The notes: generated by a model from the letters alone, not told the origin. DNA of 64,000 nucleotides from Prevotella sp. (GCA_017548605.1 JAFYZT010000040.1:186001-250000); one strand, 5' to 3'; positions 8,238-17,289 are shown, counted from the stretch's first letter. Made by a program: numbers and translations.

Positions 8238-9305
8238 TTAGTTGTTCTTTTCAAACTCTTGCATAGCATTGATGAGTGCCTGAACACCTTCGATGGTCTG
8301 CGCATTGTAGCAGCTGGCACGGAATCCGCCCACTGAACGGTGTCCCTTGATACCCACCATGCCACGCTCCGTAGCGAAGTCAAAGAACGGTTTTTCCAGT
8401 TCCTTGTATTCCTCGTTCATGACGAAGCAGATGTTCATGTAGGAGCGGTCTTCCTCGACCACTGTTCCGCGGAACAGTTTGTTACGGTCAATCTCTGCGT
8501 ACAACATGTCAGCTCTTTCCTTGGCCCTCTTTGCCATGGCTTCCACACCTCCGTTTTTCTTTATCCAGCGGAGGTTCTCGAGTGCCGAGTAGATGGGCAC
8601 CACAGGAGGAGTGTTGAACATGGAGCCTTTCTCCACGTGTGTGCGATAGTCGAGCATCGTAGGTATCTGACGCGGAGCCCTTCCCAGTTTCTCATCTTTT
8701 ACGATGACGACGGTCACACCCGCCATAGCCAGGTTTTTCTGAGCACCACCATAGATGCAGTCATATTTCGACACGTCAACGGGACGGCTGAAGATATCCG
8801 ATGACATATCGGCAATGAGCGGCACGTTCACATCAAGGTCTTTGCGTATTTCCGTACCATAGATGGTGTTATTCGTAGTGATATGCAGGTAGTCTACATC
8901 ATCGGGGCAAGTCCAATCTTTCGGTATGAACGTGTAGTTAGCATCAGCAGAAGAAGCCACTTCCACCACTTCGCCGAACAGCTTGGCCTCTTTCATAGCC
9001 TTTTTTGCCCACGTACCCGTATTGAGATACGCTGCTTTTTTGATGAGGAAGTTGTAAGGAATCATGCAGAACTCGAGTGAAGCGCCTCCTCCGAGGAATA
9101 TTACGGAGTATCCTTCGGGCACCTGATACAGTTCCTTGATAAGTGCGACGGCCTCGTCGACCACTGGTTGAAAGTCTTTGGCACGGTGACTAATTTCCAT
9201 GAGAGAGAGTCCCGAACCATTGAAGTCTAAACACTGTTTGGCCGTATTTTCGATGACCTCTCTTGGAAGCATCGAGGGACCGGCATTAAAGTTGTACTTC
9301 TTCAT
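8238..9305 (-). CDS. serC: Phosphoserine aminotransferase
   Basis: SerC converts 3-phosphohydroxypyruvate and glutamate to phosphoserine, using pyridoxal phosphate; it also serves pyridoxine synthesis. The 355-residue protein starts [16 protein letters not shown], as the family does. It carries the PLP-lysine segment [16 protein letters not shown] near residue 190, [13 protein letters not shown] just before it, and the C-terminal [18 protein letters not shown], which binds the substrate phosphate. It is the first gene of the serC-serA unit and has a plausible promoter at 9379-9410. Confidence 0.96.
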   Translation of the reverse strand: MKKYNFNAGPSMLPREVIENTAKQCLDFNGSGLSLMEISHRAKDFQPVVDEAVALIKELYQVPEGYSVIFLGGGASLEFCMIPYNFLIKKAAYLNTGTWAKKAMKEAKLFGEVVEVASSADANYTFIPKDWTCPDDVDYLHITTNNTIYGTEIRKDLDVNVPLIADMSSDIFSRPVDVSKYDCIYGGAQKNLAMAGVTVVIVKDEKLGRAPRQIPTMLDYRTHVEKGSMFNTPPVVPIYSALENLRWIKKNGGVEAMAKRAKERADMLYAEIDRNKLFRGTVVEEDRSYMNICFVMNEEYKELEKPFFDFATERGMVGIKGHRSVGGFRASCYNAQTIEGVQALINAMQEFEKNN

Positions 9306-9378
9306 CTTGCTATTTTTAATTTGTTGAGAAAATTTGTATTTATCTATAGATACGATTTCTAATTTCCAATAACGAGCG

Positions 9379-9410
9379 CGAATTTACGTCAATTATTTGA
9401 ATCAGACAAA
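9379..9410 (-). promoter_or_regulatory. Probable serC promoter
   Basis: On the minus strand a -33 TTTG (9407-9410) is followed after 20 bases by TAAATTCG (9379-9386), one base off the TAnnTTTG consensus. The leader to the serC ATG is about 70 bases. Confidence 0.45.
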
Positions 9411-9494
9411 TATTTCAAGGGGAAAAAACGCATCGTTGTCATTGAGTGCTGAAAGACACCAATTAATGCAAAGTAGAGTTTACAAAAACTCCAT

Positions 9495-10808
9495 TCATTT
9501 CAGTTTTTCCACCACCGTATTGAGTCCTTTTATCTTTTCTCCCTTGAGTTGCCGTAGCATCTCATCCACCTTGTCGTGGTCGACTGCGGCGTAAGCATAT
9601 CTTTCATACACATCTATGCGTCCTATGTTATCTACGGAGAGTCCCCCTTTCTTGCACAGGAAACCCAGCACATCGCCTTTGCTTATCTTGTTGATTTTAC
9701 CCTTACCGATATACACCGTTGTCCTTTGCGGAACAGGCACGGGTTGTTGCGTATCGTTGAGTAGGAAATCCCTGACCTCCGCCTCGATGAACTCCGGCAT
9801 CGACTCTTCCGGAGCGAGCAGGAAGAATGCCTCTCCCGTGTTCATCCACCGGGCCGTTCGCCCTACCCTATGTATGTATTCCTGTTCACCGAGTGGCATA
9901 TGATAATGAACGATTGCTTTCACATCCGGCACATCCAATCCCCGCGACGCTAAGTCCGTTGCCACGAGTACTGTTGCCGATCCGTTGCTAAATAGGTAAA
10001 GTGCCTCTTCACGCTCTTTCTGCTCCATACCCCCGTGCATGTGGACTGCCACAAAGCCCTTTTCGCACAGAGCTTTCCATGTCCGTTCCACAGCATCGCG
10101 GTAGTTGAGGAAAACGATGACGCCTCCATTTCCCAGTTGTTTCAACAACGAGCAAAGTGTAGGCAGTTTATCTTTTTCAGGACAAACGACCCTATTGACC
10201 ACCAATCTTTCTGACGTCTGCGTGTCACCCGAGAAATCGAGAAATACCGTTTCTTTCATGTTGACGAAGTCAGGTATCTCCTCAGCGTTCGTAGCCGACA
10301 GTAGGCATCTTCTCCTCACCCCTTTCATTTTCCTCAACGCCTTTTTCATCTCATCGAGGAATCCCATCTGCAGACATTTGTCGAATTCATCGATGACGAG
10401 GTACCGCACCGATGCAGGGTTGATATTTCCCTTATCGATATGGTCATTCAGTCTTCCTGGTGTAGCAAAGAGCACATGCGGCTTGTTTTTCATAATAGCC
10501 CTGTGCTCCTCCATGGCCGTTCTTCCGCCATATACCCCCATGCCCCTTGCACCGATACCCATCTTTGCCAGCACGTCAGCCGACTGTGCTGCCAGTTCAC
10601 GCCCGGGTACGATGACCACAGCTTGCAGGCGTTCCGACGTCGTATCGAGCGACAACGCCATTGGCAAGAGGTATGCCAAAGTTTTTCCCGACCCTGTAGG
10701 AGAAAGGATTACCATGTCATGTCGGTCGTCAGCGAAAGCCTTTCCCGCCGCCATCTGCATGGCATTGAGTTGAGTGATGTTGAGTTTCTGGAGGATGGAG
10801 GGGATCAT
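9495..10808 (-). CDS. DEAD-box RNA helicase, DbpA-like (DEFD variant)
   Basis: An ATP-dependent RNA helicase with a C-terminal DbpA RNA-binding domain; E. coli DbpA acts in 50S ribosome assembly at 23S rRNA hairpin 92. The motifs appear in order: SPTGSGKT (Walker A), PGRELAAQ, ATPGRL, VIDEFDK (motif II as DEFD instead of DEAD), LLSATN, FLNYRDAVE, TDLASRGLDVPD and HRVGRTAR. The last 75 residues (VYIGKGKINKISKGDVLGFL onward) match the DbpA domain. At 437 residues it is close to DbpA length. A heptad array begins right next to the start codon on the upstream side. Assignment to DbpA itself is by domain layout only. Confidence 0.88.
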   Translation of the reverse strand: MIPSILQKLNITQLNAMQMAAGKAFADDRHDMVILSPTGSGKTLAYLLPMALSLDTTSERLQAVVIVPGRELAAQSADVLAKMGIGARGMGVYGGRTAMEEHRAIMKNKPHVLFATPGRLNDHIDKGNINPASVRYLVIDEFDKCLQMGFLDEMKKALRKMKGVRRRCLLSATNAEEIPDFVNMKETVFLDFSGDTQTSERLVVNRVVCPEKDKLPTLCSLLKQLGNGGVIVFLNYRDAVERTWKALCEKGFVAVHMHGGMEQKEREEALYLFSNGSATVLVATDLASRGLDVPDVKAIVHYHMPLGEQEYIHRVGRTARWMNTGEAFFLLAPEESMPEFIEAEVRDFLLNDTQQPVPVPQRTTVYIGKGKINKISKGDVLGFLCKKGGLSVDNIGRIDVYERYAYAAVDHDKVDEMLRQLKGEKIKGLNTVVEKLK

Positions 10809-10912
10809 TGTTGATTGTTGAGTGTTGAGTGTTGAATGTTGAGTGTTGAGTGGTCGCTTCGCGATGATAAATGATGATTGGTGAATGGTGAGTGGTGAGG
10901 AGTGAGGGGTAG
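10809..10912 (+). repeat. Heptad arrays (GTGTTGA and GTGARNG types)
   Basis: From the helicase start codon, 7-base units TTGTTGA/GTGTTGA/ATGTTGA run to about 10850, then after a short spacer GTGAATG, GTGAGTG, GTGAGGA and GTGAGGG follow to 10912. The period of seven is kept while the unit sequence changes. The arrays fill the gap to the next gene. Confidence 0.8.
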
Positions 10913-10923
10913 AAAATGAATTG

Positions 10924-12177
10924 TTATTTTCGGGCAGCGGCGTTACGGAGCCGGTCTATCTCATCGAACTGTTCACCCATGTTGAGGTTGAGGTAGAGTA
11001 TATAGAGCACTGGTATCCACCGTTCTTGCTGCGAGGGTTCCAGTTGTCGGTATTTCTCCATAAAAGGCAGACTTTTCTCATAGAGCGCACGAATATTCCT
11101 GCGTTTCTGTCTTGAGCGCTGCGCCACTTTATCCAGTTCCACCGCCTGGTTGAAATACGCCAGTCCTATGTTGTAATATGCATCGCCATAATTTTCATCC
11201 TCCTGAATGAGTTGCTGGCATATAGCAATACACTCTTTGTATTTACCCATGTTGAGATGTACTGTGCTTTTTGCGAACCGGTATAGTTTACTTGTGGAGT
11301 CGTTTAGCAACGCCTTATCAACGATAGCCATCATCGAGTCGTTCTGTTCACGGCTGTTATAATAATCCATCAGTCGTGGGAAAAAGAACGGATATTCCGG
11401 GTCAGCGGCGAAACCTTTCCTCAATTGTCGCACATATTCCGCCGTATCGCCTTTTAGCCGGTACAGTTCAGCGAGGTACTGCGTGGTCTGGCTCTGTTTC
11501 TGCGCATCTTGCAATGCCAATTGTTGGTATTTCAGTGCTTTATCCACCTCATCCATACGATAAGCACTATACATTGCCCAGTAGCCTGCTGTAGGCATCA
11601 CCGTGTCGTTACGGGCGTAATCATATCCTTGGAATATGGGTAGTTGTGCGCAGTTGATATATCTATCGAAATAGTCATACGCCCTTGAGTAATCCCCTTT
11701 GTTCACAAAGAACGCTCCCCCATTGAATAGATTAGGACGATAGTTGTCCAGAATTTCCGCGTGTCGTTCCCTGTATTTGAGCTTTGGGTTTCCCTTTTTG
11801 TCCGGTTGTGCATCGATGCTATCGAACGCCACGAGTACGTCGAACATCTTTGCCGTGTTGTTGAAGAGAGCTGTTGTGTCGTAGGGTTGTTTGAGATACA
11901 GTTGCTCATTACCCAGGTTATACTGAGCTTGAATGGCATCATAGAGCGTGAGCCATATCTTCTCATTATCATGATTTGCAGAATCCTCCAACAAGTGTCT
12001 CATGCTCTTTTCAGCCTTTTCAAACTCCTTCAAGGCCTTGTCGTATTTATCCGCATATTTTCCATTCTTGATGGAAGTCTTGGCCTGCTCAATGGTTTTC
12101 TTCGTTTTTTGAGCATGGAGTTGTCCATGGAACAAAGTCATTGCTGCGGTAAAGAGCAAGATCCGGAAAATGTTCAT
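10924..12177 (-). CDS. TPR-repeat protein, secreted
   Basis: A 417-residue protein with an N-terminal signal peptide (cleavage expected after GQLHA, near residue 22). Tetratricopeptide-like helical repeats span most of its length, for example SKLYRFAKSTVHLNMGKYKECIAICQQL and YGDAYYNIGLAYFNQAVELD near residues 310-360. TPR arrays mediate protein contacts; no enzyme motif is visible. It shares length and the local signature LFNGGAFFVNKGDYSRAYDYF with the next gene upstream (LINGGIFFQEKGDLANAYKFL), so the two are paralogues. Both lie downstream of gyrA on the same strand. The specific role is unknown. Confidence 0.8.
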   Translation of the reverse strand: MNIFRILLFTAAMTLFHGQLHAQKTKKTIEQAKTSIKNGKYADKYDKALKEFEKAEKSMRHLLEDSANHDNEKIWLTLYDAIQAQYNLGNEQLYLKQPYDTTALFNNTAKMFDVLVAFDSIDAQPDKKGNPKLKYRERHAEILDNYRPNLFNGGAFFVNKGDYSRAYDYFDRYINCAQLPIFQGYDYARNDTVMPTAGYWAMYSAYRMDEVDKALKYQQLALQDAQKQSQTTQYLAELYRLKGDTAEYVRQLRKGFAADPEYPFFFPRLMDYYNSREQNDSMMAIVDKALLNDSTSKLYRFAKSTVHLNMGKYKECIAICQQLIQEDENYGDAYYNIGLAYFNQAVELDKVAQRSRQKRRNIRALYEKSLPFMEKYRQLEPSQQERWIPVLYILYLNLNMGEQFDEIDRLRNAAARK

Positions 12178-12206
12178 GAGTGACGAGTGTAATGTAATGA
12201 AAAGAC

Positions 12207-12231
12207 GGGGGAGGCTTATTGTTCCTCCCCC
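12207..12231. terminator. Short GC hairpin between the two TPR genes
   Basis: GGGGGAGG (12207-12214) pairs with CCTCCCCC (12224-12231) around a nine-base loop. It lies upstream of the first TPR gene. Without a clear T tract on the minus strand it may be a processing or attenuation structure rather than a terminator. Confidence 0.35.
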
Positions 12232-12262
12232 TGTTCTATTGGTCTGTTCAGGTTCTGAGATA

Positions 12263-12321
12263 GCGGTTGTGACATTGTATTACAAACCACCCCCCTACCC
12301 CCTCCTTTGGAAAAGGAGGGG
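12263..12321 (+). repeat. GC-rich hairpin repeat element (copy A)
   Basis: This copy has the layout GCGGTTG, TTACAAACCACCCC, then CCCCTCCTTTGG followed by AAAAGGAGGGG, the last part forming a self-pairing hairpin. The same layout recurs at 27285-27339, 38376-38424 and 38466-38522. It lies between the two TPR genes. Confidence 0.7.
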
Positions 12322-12413
12322 AATTAGTTTCCCTCCGAATTAGGAAAGGAGAATGATTCCCTCCTTGGAAAGTGGGGTGTTAGTTTCCCTTCTTTCCAAA
12401 GAGGAAAGTGAGA

Positions 12414-13667
12414 TTAGTGCGTGTCCGCCTCAGCTGCTTTTGTTCTCGCATCATCCTCACCATAGAGACTGTAGTAGCAGCGATAGAGGGGATAAGCCCA
12501 GTTAGCCTGTTCCCTGTTCGGGTCAAGCTGTTTCGCCATCTCGAGGTTTTCACGTGCCTCTTCAAAGATTGGTCTGATTTGCTCCATGGCCTGCGGAGAA
12601 ACCCTTCCTGTCCTTCCAGCTGCGCGGTCTTCAGCCTGTGCTGCCCTATCGAGCAGGCAAGCGCCGAGATATGTACGTACCTGAGCGTTGTTGGGTTGTG
12701 TTTGCAATGCTTTCTTGAAGTCTGTGATGGCCTCTTCGAGGTTCTGTGCAATCATAGCGTTCTGTCCACGTACTGCCCACACCGTGAAGTTATTGGGGTC
12801 GGTAGCCAGTTTCTTGTCGAACAGGCTCTCCATCTTAGCATTCTCACCAAGACTGGAATAGGTAGTGATAAGCATACCGAACACCACTTCGTTGTTGGGG
12901 TCGTTGGCATAGATACCCTCCAGTTTCTCAGCAAATGCCAAGGAGTCAGCCCTTGTGTGGAGGTTAGACTGCAAAGCCGCCATTTTGAGGCTCATTGCAT
13001 CCGATGCCTTCTCAGGGTCTTTCATAGCAATGTCGCAATATTTCTCCACATTTGCCATGTCCTGGTTTTGGTAAGCAAACACCGCAGCGTAGTAAGCCAT
13101 ATTGGTAATGTTTTCATCGCCAGCTGTATTTTGCTCACTAAAAAGCGGATATTGGTTGCTGTCGACATACGTCGAAAGGAATTTGTAAGCATTCGCTAAA
13201 TCGCCTTTCTCCTGGAAGAAGATACCGCCATTAATGAGGTGTGCACGCATGTTCCACAAACGATCGGAGTTCGCTTTATGGAATTTCACTTTCACCTTAC
13301 CCTTTTCGTTGGGCATGTTGTCATATTTGTCACATTCTGCAGCATCAGTAACCGCATGAAGCATAGCCTGATAGAATCCGAGCGTGTCGTAGGCTTCCAC
13401 CTTACCTGATCCTGTCTGCTCCGCCATTGCGTTGCTGCTCATGACTCCGAGCACTGCCCCCACCTTGTCCATGGCCAAGTCGACCAGATGGTTGTATGCC
13501 TTCGCTTTTTCCTCGCTGTTAGCGAGAGAGCCGAGAGAAGAAGTAACCAAGGACTTTGCCTCAGTATAGTCTTTTGCTTTCAAGATAGCTTTCAGTGCGT
13601 CGCTATCACCAGCCATTGCTGCGGCAGCATTGGCCACCATCAGCGCAGCGATCAAGATTTTTTTCAT
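12414..13667 (-). CDS. TPR-repeat protein, secreted (paralogue)
   Basis: A 417-residue protein with a clear signal peptide (MKKILIAALMVANAAAAMA). Tetratricopeptide repeats are densest in the C-terminal half, for example NNFTVWAVRGQNAMIAQNLEEAITDF and NNAQVRTYLGACLLDRAAQAED. The gene lies 83 bases downstream of gyrA, same strand, and upstream of its paralogue at 10924-12177. The neighbourhood suggests co-transcription with gyrA, though a hairpin repeat separates the two TPR genes. The protein is likely periplasmic or outer-membrane associated. No catalytic motif was seen; the function is unknown. Confidence 0.8.
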   Translation of the reverse strand: MKKILIAALMVANAAAAMAGDSDALKAILKAKDYTEAKSLVTSSLGSLANSEEKAKAYNHLVDLAMDKVGAVLGVMSSNAMAEQTGSGKVEAYDTLGFYQAMLHAVTDAAECDKYDNMPNEKGKVKVKFHKANSDRLWNMRAHLINGGIFFQEKGDLANAYKFLSTYVDSNQYPLFSEQNTAGDENITNMAYYAAVFAYQNQDMANVEKYCDIAMKDPEKASDAMSLKMAALQSNLHTRADSLAFAEKLEGIYANDPNNEVVFGMLITTYSSLGENAKMESLFDKKLATDPNNFTVWAVRGQNAMIAQNLEEAITDFKKALQTQPNNAQVRTYLGACLLDRAAQAEDRAAGRTGRVSPQAMEQIRPIFEEARENLEMAKQLDPNREQANWAYPLYRCYYSLYGEDDARTKAAEADTH

Positions 13668-13750
13668 GTCGTTTTTATTTAAAAGGTTTGTTTTATTTCT
13701 TTTGTTTTATCGTTATTACGGGATGACGTTATAACGTGATTAAGAGAATA

Positions 13751-16387
13751 TTATTGTTCAGGAGCATCATTGAGTTCTGTGTCTTCGGGGGCTTCATTGG
13801 GCTCTAGTGTATCAGAAGGTTCCGTTGTAGCAAGGTTGTCGCGCCTTATGTTTTCTGATTTGAGTACCCATTGTGCACGGCTTTCCTCTTCGACCGATGC
13901 CTCCAGTTCGGAGCTCATCACCTTGCACACGCTTGCGATGACATCGTTTTTCTTCGTGAGGTTAATGAGTCTCACGCCCTGCGTGTTACGTCCCATGACA
14001 CGGCATTCCGCCACCGCCAGTCGGATGGTGATACCACTCTTATTGATGATCATGAGGTCGTTGTCGTCGGTAACATTCTTGATGGACACCAGTCGTCCCG
14101 TTTTATCCGTGATGTTCAGCGTTTTCACGCCCTTACCGCCACGGTTGGTCTTTCTGTAGTCCTCTACTTGCGACCGTTTGCCATATCCGTTTTCGCTGAC
14201 CACCATGATGGTTTCCGTCTCCGAGTTGTTCACGACAATCATGCCGACCACCTCGTCGTCGCCTCCATCGAGACGCATGCCACGGACACCTGTTGCCACA
14301 CGTCCCATGGTGCGTACAGCATTCTCGTCGAATCTCACAGCCCGACCATTTCTGTTGGCCATGATCAGTTCATTCCGTCCATTAGTCAGTCTCACGTCCA
14401 CTACCTCATCGCCTTCGAGGATGTTGATGGCAATGACACCGTTTGCTCTTGGTCGGCTATAATCTTTCAGGCATGTCTTCTTCACGACACCCTGTTTTGT
14501 CGCGAATACAACAAAGTGCGAATTGATGAATTCCTCATCGTTCAATCCCCGTAGTCGGAGGAAGGCGTTCACAGCATCGTCCTTATCGATATTGAGCATG
14601 TTTTGTATTGCCCTTCCCTTTGAGTTCTTGTCACCTTCCGGTATCTCGTAGCATTTAAGCCAGTAGCAACGTCCTTTCTTGGTGAAGAAAAGCATGGTCT
14701 GGTGCATGGTAGCAGGATAGATAAATTCCGTGAAGTCCTGTTCCCTGGAGCGTGCTCCTTTCGAGCCCACTCCGCCACGGGCCTGTTCGCGGAATTCCGA
14801 CAGCGGAGTACGTTTGATGTATCCCAAATGACTCACCGTGATGACGACTGGATCATTGGGATAGAAGTCCTCCGGATTGAATTCCTCCGAAGAGTATTTT
14901 ATCTCTGTTCTTCGTTCGTCGCCATATTTCTCTTTCACTTCAATCAGTTCATCTTTCATCACCTTCTTGCACAGTTCGGGATCATCGAGAATCTGTTGCA
15001 GGTAAGCAATCTGCTTTTGCAGTTCCTCGTACTCCTCATGCAGTTGGTCCATACGCAGACCGGTTAGTTGCGACAGGCGCATGTCAACGATGGCTTTCGA
15101 CTGTAGTTCGTCGAGGTCGAAGCGTTGCTCCAAGTTACGTTGTGCATCGGTAGGTGTCTTTGACGCCCTGATGATGTGCACCACCTCGTCGATGTTGTCA
15201 CAAGCGATGATCAGTCCTTCGAGGATATGTGCGCGATCTTTCGCCTTTTTCAGTTCAAAATTCGTGCGTCGTATAGTAACGTCGTGACGGTGTTCCACGA
15301 AGTAGCGGATACAGTCCTTGAGGTTGAGCAGTTTCGGTCTCAGCTGCAGGGGATTGGCGTGGTTAGGCACCAGTGCGATGCAGTTGACCGAGAACGAGCT
15401 TTGGAGCGCGGTCATCTTAAACAGCTTATTCAGAATGACATTCGCGTTGGCATCTTTTTTCACATCCACCACGATGCGCATTCCCTGTCGTCCCGTCTCG
15501 TCGTTGACATTGGATATGCCCTCAAGCTTGCCGTCTTTCACCAGTTCGGCGATATATTCGATGAGTTGTTGTTTGTTGACGCCGTAAGGTATCTCCGTCA
15601 CCACAATCTTATCATGACTCTCATGGCTTTCTATCTCCGCCTTGGCTCGCATGACGATGCGTCCCCTACCCGTCTCGTAAGCATCCTTCACTCCTTGTAT
15701 GCCATAGATGAACGCTCCCGTGGGGAAGTCCGGTGCCGGAATATAATGCATCAGTCCCTCGGTGTCGATATCTGGGTTGTCGATATATGCACAACATCCG
15801 TCTATCACCTCGGACAGGTTATGCGTGGGAATATTTGTCGCCATACCCACCGCAATACCATTACCACCATTGACCAACAAGTTAGGCACTTTTGTCGGCA
15901 TAACACTCGGTTCCTTCAAAGTCTCATCGAAGTTACTCGTCATGATGACCGTATCTTTTTCAAGGTCATCCATGATATGCTCACCCATCTTTGAGAGTCG
16001 ACATTCCGTGTAACGCATGGCCGCTGGAGCGTCGCCGTCGACAGAACCGAAGTTACCATGTTTATCGACGAGTACATATCGCATGTTCCATTCCTGTGCC
16101 ATACGAACGAGTGCCCCATAGACGGAGCCATCGCCATGCGGGTGATATTTACCGAGCACCTCACCTACGACGCGTGCACACTTCTTGTAGGGGTTATTAC
16201 TCGTGTTTCCTATTCCGAGCATACCGTACAGAATACGTCTGTGTACAGGTTTGAAACCGTCCCTGACGTCGGGCAGAGCCCTTGCCACGATGACCGACAT
16301 GGAATAGTCGATGTAGGAGGATTTCATTTCCTCCTCGATATTGATTTTGATGATTTTGTCCTGTTCGAAAGTTTGATTATCGTCCAT
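13751..16387 (-). CDS. gyrA: DNA gyrase subunit A
   Basis: GyrA cuts and rejoins DNA in the gyrase tetramer that introduces negative supercoils. The 878-residue protein has ARALPDVRDGFKPVHRRILYGM near residues 35-56 and the catalytic tyrosine Y126 in AAMRYTECRLSKMG. Six C-terminal blade repeats follow, with a gyrase box of the form NRGGKG. The quinolone-determining segment reads HPHGDGSVYG (residues 82-91), so the places of E. coli Ser83 and Asp87 are Gly87 and Gly91. A low-complexity acidic tail rich in E, P, D and T ends the protein. The gyrase box favours GyrA over ParC. Confidence 0.95.
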   Translation of the reverse strand: MDDNQTFEQDKIIKINIEEEMKSSYIDYSMSVIVARALPDVRDGFKPVHRRILYGMLGIGNTSNNPYKKCARVVGEVLGKYHPHGDGSVYGALVRMAQEWNMRYVLVDKHGNFGSVDGDAPAAMRYTECRLSKMGEHIMDDLEKDTVIMTSNFDETLKEPSVMPTKVPNLLVNGGNGIAVGMATNIPTHNLSEVIDGCCAYIDNPDIDTEGLMHYIPAPDFPTGAFIYGIQGVKDAYETGRGRIVMRAKAEIESHESHDKIVVTEIPYGVNKQQLIEYIAELVKDGKLEGISNVNDETGRQGMRIVVDVKKDANANVILNKLFKMTALQSSFSVNCIALVPNHANPLQLRPKLLNLKDCIRYFVEHRHDVTIRRTNFELKKAKDRAHILEGLIIACDNIDEVVHIIRASKTPTDAQRNLEQRFDLDELQSKAIVDMRLSQLTGLRMDQLHEEYEELQKQIAYLQQILDDPELCKKVMKDELIEVKEKYGDERRTEIKYSSEEFNPEDFYPNDPVVITVSHLGYIKRTPLSEFREQARGGVGSKGARSREQDFTEFIYPATMHQTMLFFTKKGRCYWLKCYEIPEGDKNSKGRAIQNMLNIDKDDAVNAFLRLRGLNDEEFINSHFVVFATKQGVVKKTCLKDYSRPRANGVIAINILEGDEVVDVRLTNGRNELIMANRNGRAVRFDENAVRTMGRVATGVRGMRLDGGDDEVVGMIVVNNSETETIMVVSENGYGKRSQVEDYRKTNRGGKGVKTLNITDKTGRLVSIKNVTDDNDLMIINKSGITIRLAVAECRVMGRNTQGVRLINLTKKNDVIASVCKVMSSELEASVEEESRAQWVLKSENIRRDNLATTEPSDTLEPNEAPEDTELNDAPEQ

Positions 16388-16556
16388 TATTACATTGATT
16401 AAAGCAGGTTATCACCTATGAGTTAAAATTGCCCAGAATGCCGTTTTTTTTCGTTTTAAGCGTTTTTGGGCTGTTTTCAAGGTGTAAAATTACTGCTTTT
16501 TTTTCGAACATGAAAACAATTGAAAGAAAATGTGCGAAAAATTAAGGGAATTTAAG
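16388..16556. other. AT-rich gap upstream of gyrA
   Basis: About 170 bases with long T and A runs and no gene. It should contain the gyrA promoter on the minus strand; TAATTTTA near 16490 resembles a -7 element but is not convincing. No RNA gene was seen. Confidence 0.4.
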
Positions 16557-16738
16557 GGAGGGGTGACGAGTGATGAGTGACGAGTGATGAGTGACGAGTG
16601 ACGAGTGATGAGTGATGAGTGACGAGTGATGAGTGACGAGTGACGAGTGACGAGTGAGGGGTGAGAGGTGAGGGGGCAAGGAGCAAGGGGCAGGGGGCAA
16701 GAAGGGAGAAGGGAGGGTAAGTAGTAAGGGGTGAGAGA
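16557..16738 (+). repeat. Large heptad array (GTGAYGA to GTGAGRG to GGCAAGG to GTAAGGG)
   Basis: About 25 consecutive 7-base units. Roughly thirteen GTGACGA or GTGATGA units come first, then GTGAGGG/GTGAGAG, then GGCAAGG-type, AGGGAGR, GTAAGNN and a final GTGAGAG. The period of seven is held across the changes of unit. It fills most of the gap between gyrA and the gene ending at 16812. Stop-free readings across it (repeating HSSLITR) are artefacts of the repeat. Confidence 0.9.
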
Positions 16739-16767
16739 TTCCAAACAGGTATTCTCTCACCCCTTAC
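16724..16767. repeat. 15-bp inverted repeat at the array end
   Basis: GTAAGGGGTGAGAGA (16724-16738) is perfectly complementary to 16753-16767, with a 14-base loop. The left arm is made of the last two heptads of the array. The structure could act as a terminator for the minus-strand operon upstream or mark an array boundary. Confidence 0.75.
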
Positions 16768-16811
16768 GTCTTATTCCTTTTATTAATACTTATTCGTTTC
16801 CTTCAAATTGT

Positions 16812-17243
16812 TCATCTCCTCCTACCAGCGGCGCGTCGGAAAACTTGTTTGTGGTATTTCCCTTCTGCCTTGATGATGAGGAAGACTTTTTGTGCGGGTA
16901 GGATTCTGAGCAGGTTGTCGTGGTAAGTTTTTTCAAGAGTCTTCATTTCCAGCTCCCATCTATCCACTTTTTGGATAGCGTTTTTGAAGTCCTCGTTGGT
17001 GGTGTAAGTCGACCTATTGGCATCATTCACTTTTTTGAACAGTGCCCTTTTCTGCGCGAGCATTGCCTCGCACACCGATTTGAACTGTTGCGTCTGCGCT
17101 GCAGTCAGTCCTGCCTCATTAGCGATATAATTGATCATGTCGGTTTTGAACCGTTCGTAGTCAAAACCGTGAAACCTTTGCGCCATCCCATTAATGGCGA
17201 AGGAAAACAGTAATAATGTTAAGTATAAGGTTTTTCTCATCAT
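16812..17243 (-). CDS. Small secreted helical protein, Spy/CpxP-like
   Basis: A 143-residue protein with a signal peptide (MMRKTLYLTLLLFSFAINGMAQ) and an all-helical, charged mature part. Segments such as GLTAAQTQQFKSVCEAMLAQKRALFKKVND resemble the LTxxQ pattern of Spy/CpxP-like periplasmic proteins. The C-terminus is very basic (FRRAAGRRR). It is the last gene of the run with the ECF sigma and putative anti-sigma genes, 46 bases after the latter, which fits an envelope stress role. Assignment is by pattern only. Confidence 0.6.
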   Translation of the reverse strand: MMRKTLYLTLLLFSFAINGMAQRFHGFDYERFKTDMINYIANEAGLTAAQTQQFKSVCEAMLAQKRALFKKVNDANRSTYTTNEDFKNAIQKVDRWELEMKTLEKTYHDNLLRILPAQKVFLIIKAEGKYHKQVFRRAAGRRR

Positions 17244-17289
17244 CGTTTGTGAATCATCAGTCGTCTATCACCAGTCAGAGAGTCGTCCA

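Noticed and set aside
7295..8266. Long plus-strand reading opposite serA
   Set aside because: It mirrors the serA coding strand and its product has no family features; serA on the minus strand is secure.
16490..16760. Two overlapping minus-strand readings with repeating HSSLITR peptides
   Set aside because: They are translations of the heptad array; frames stay open only because the units lack stops, and no gene-like N- or C-terminus is present.
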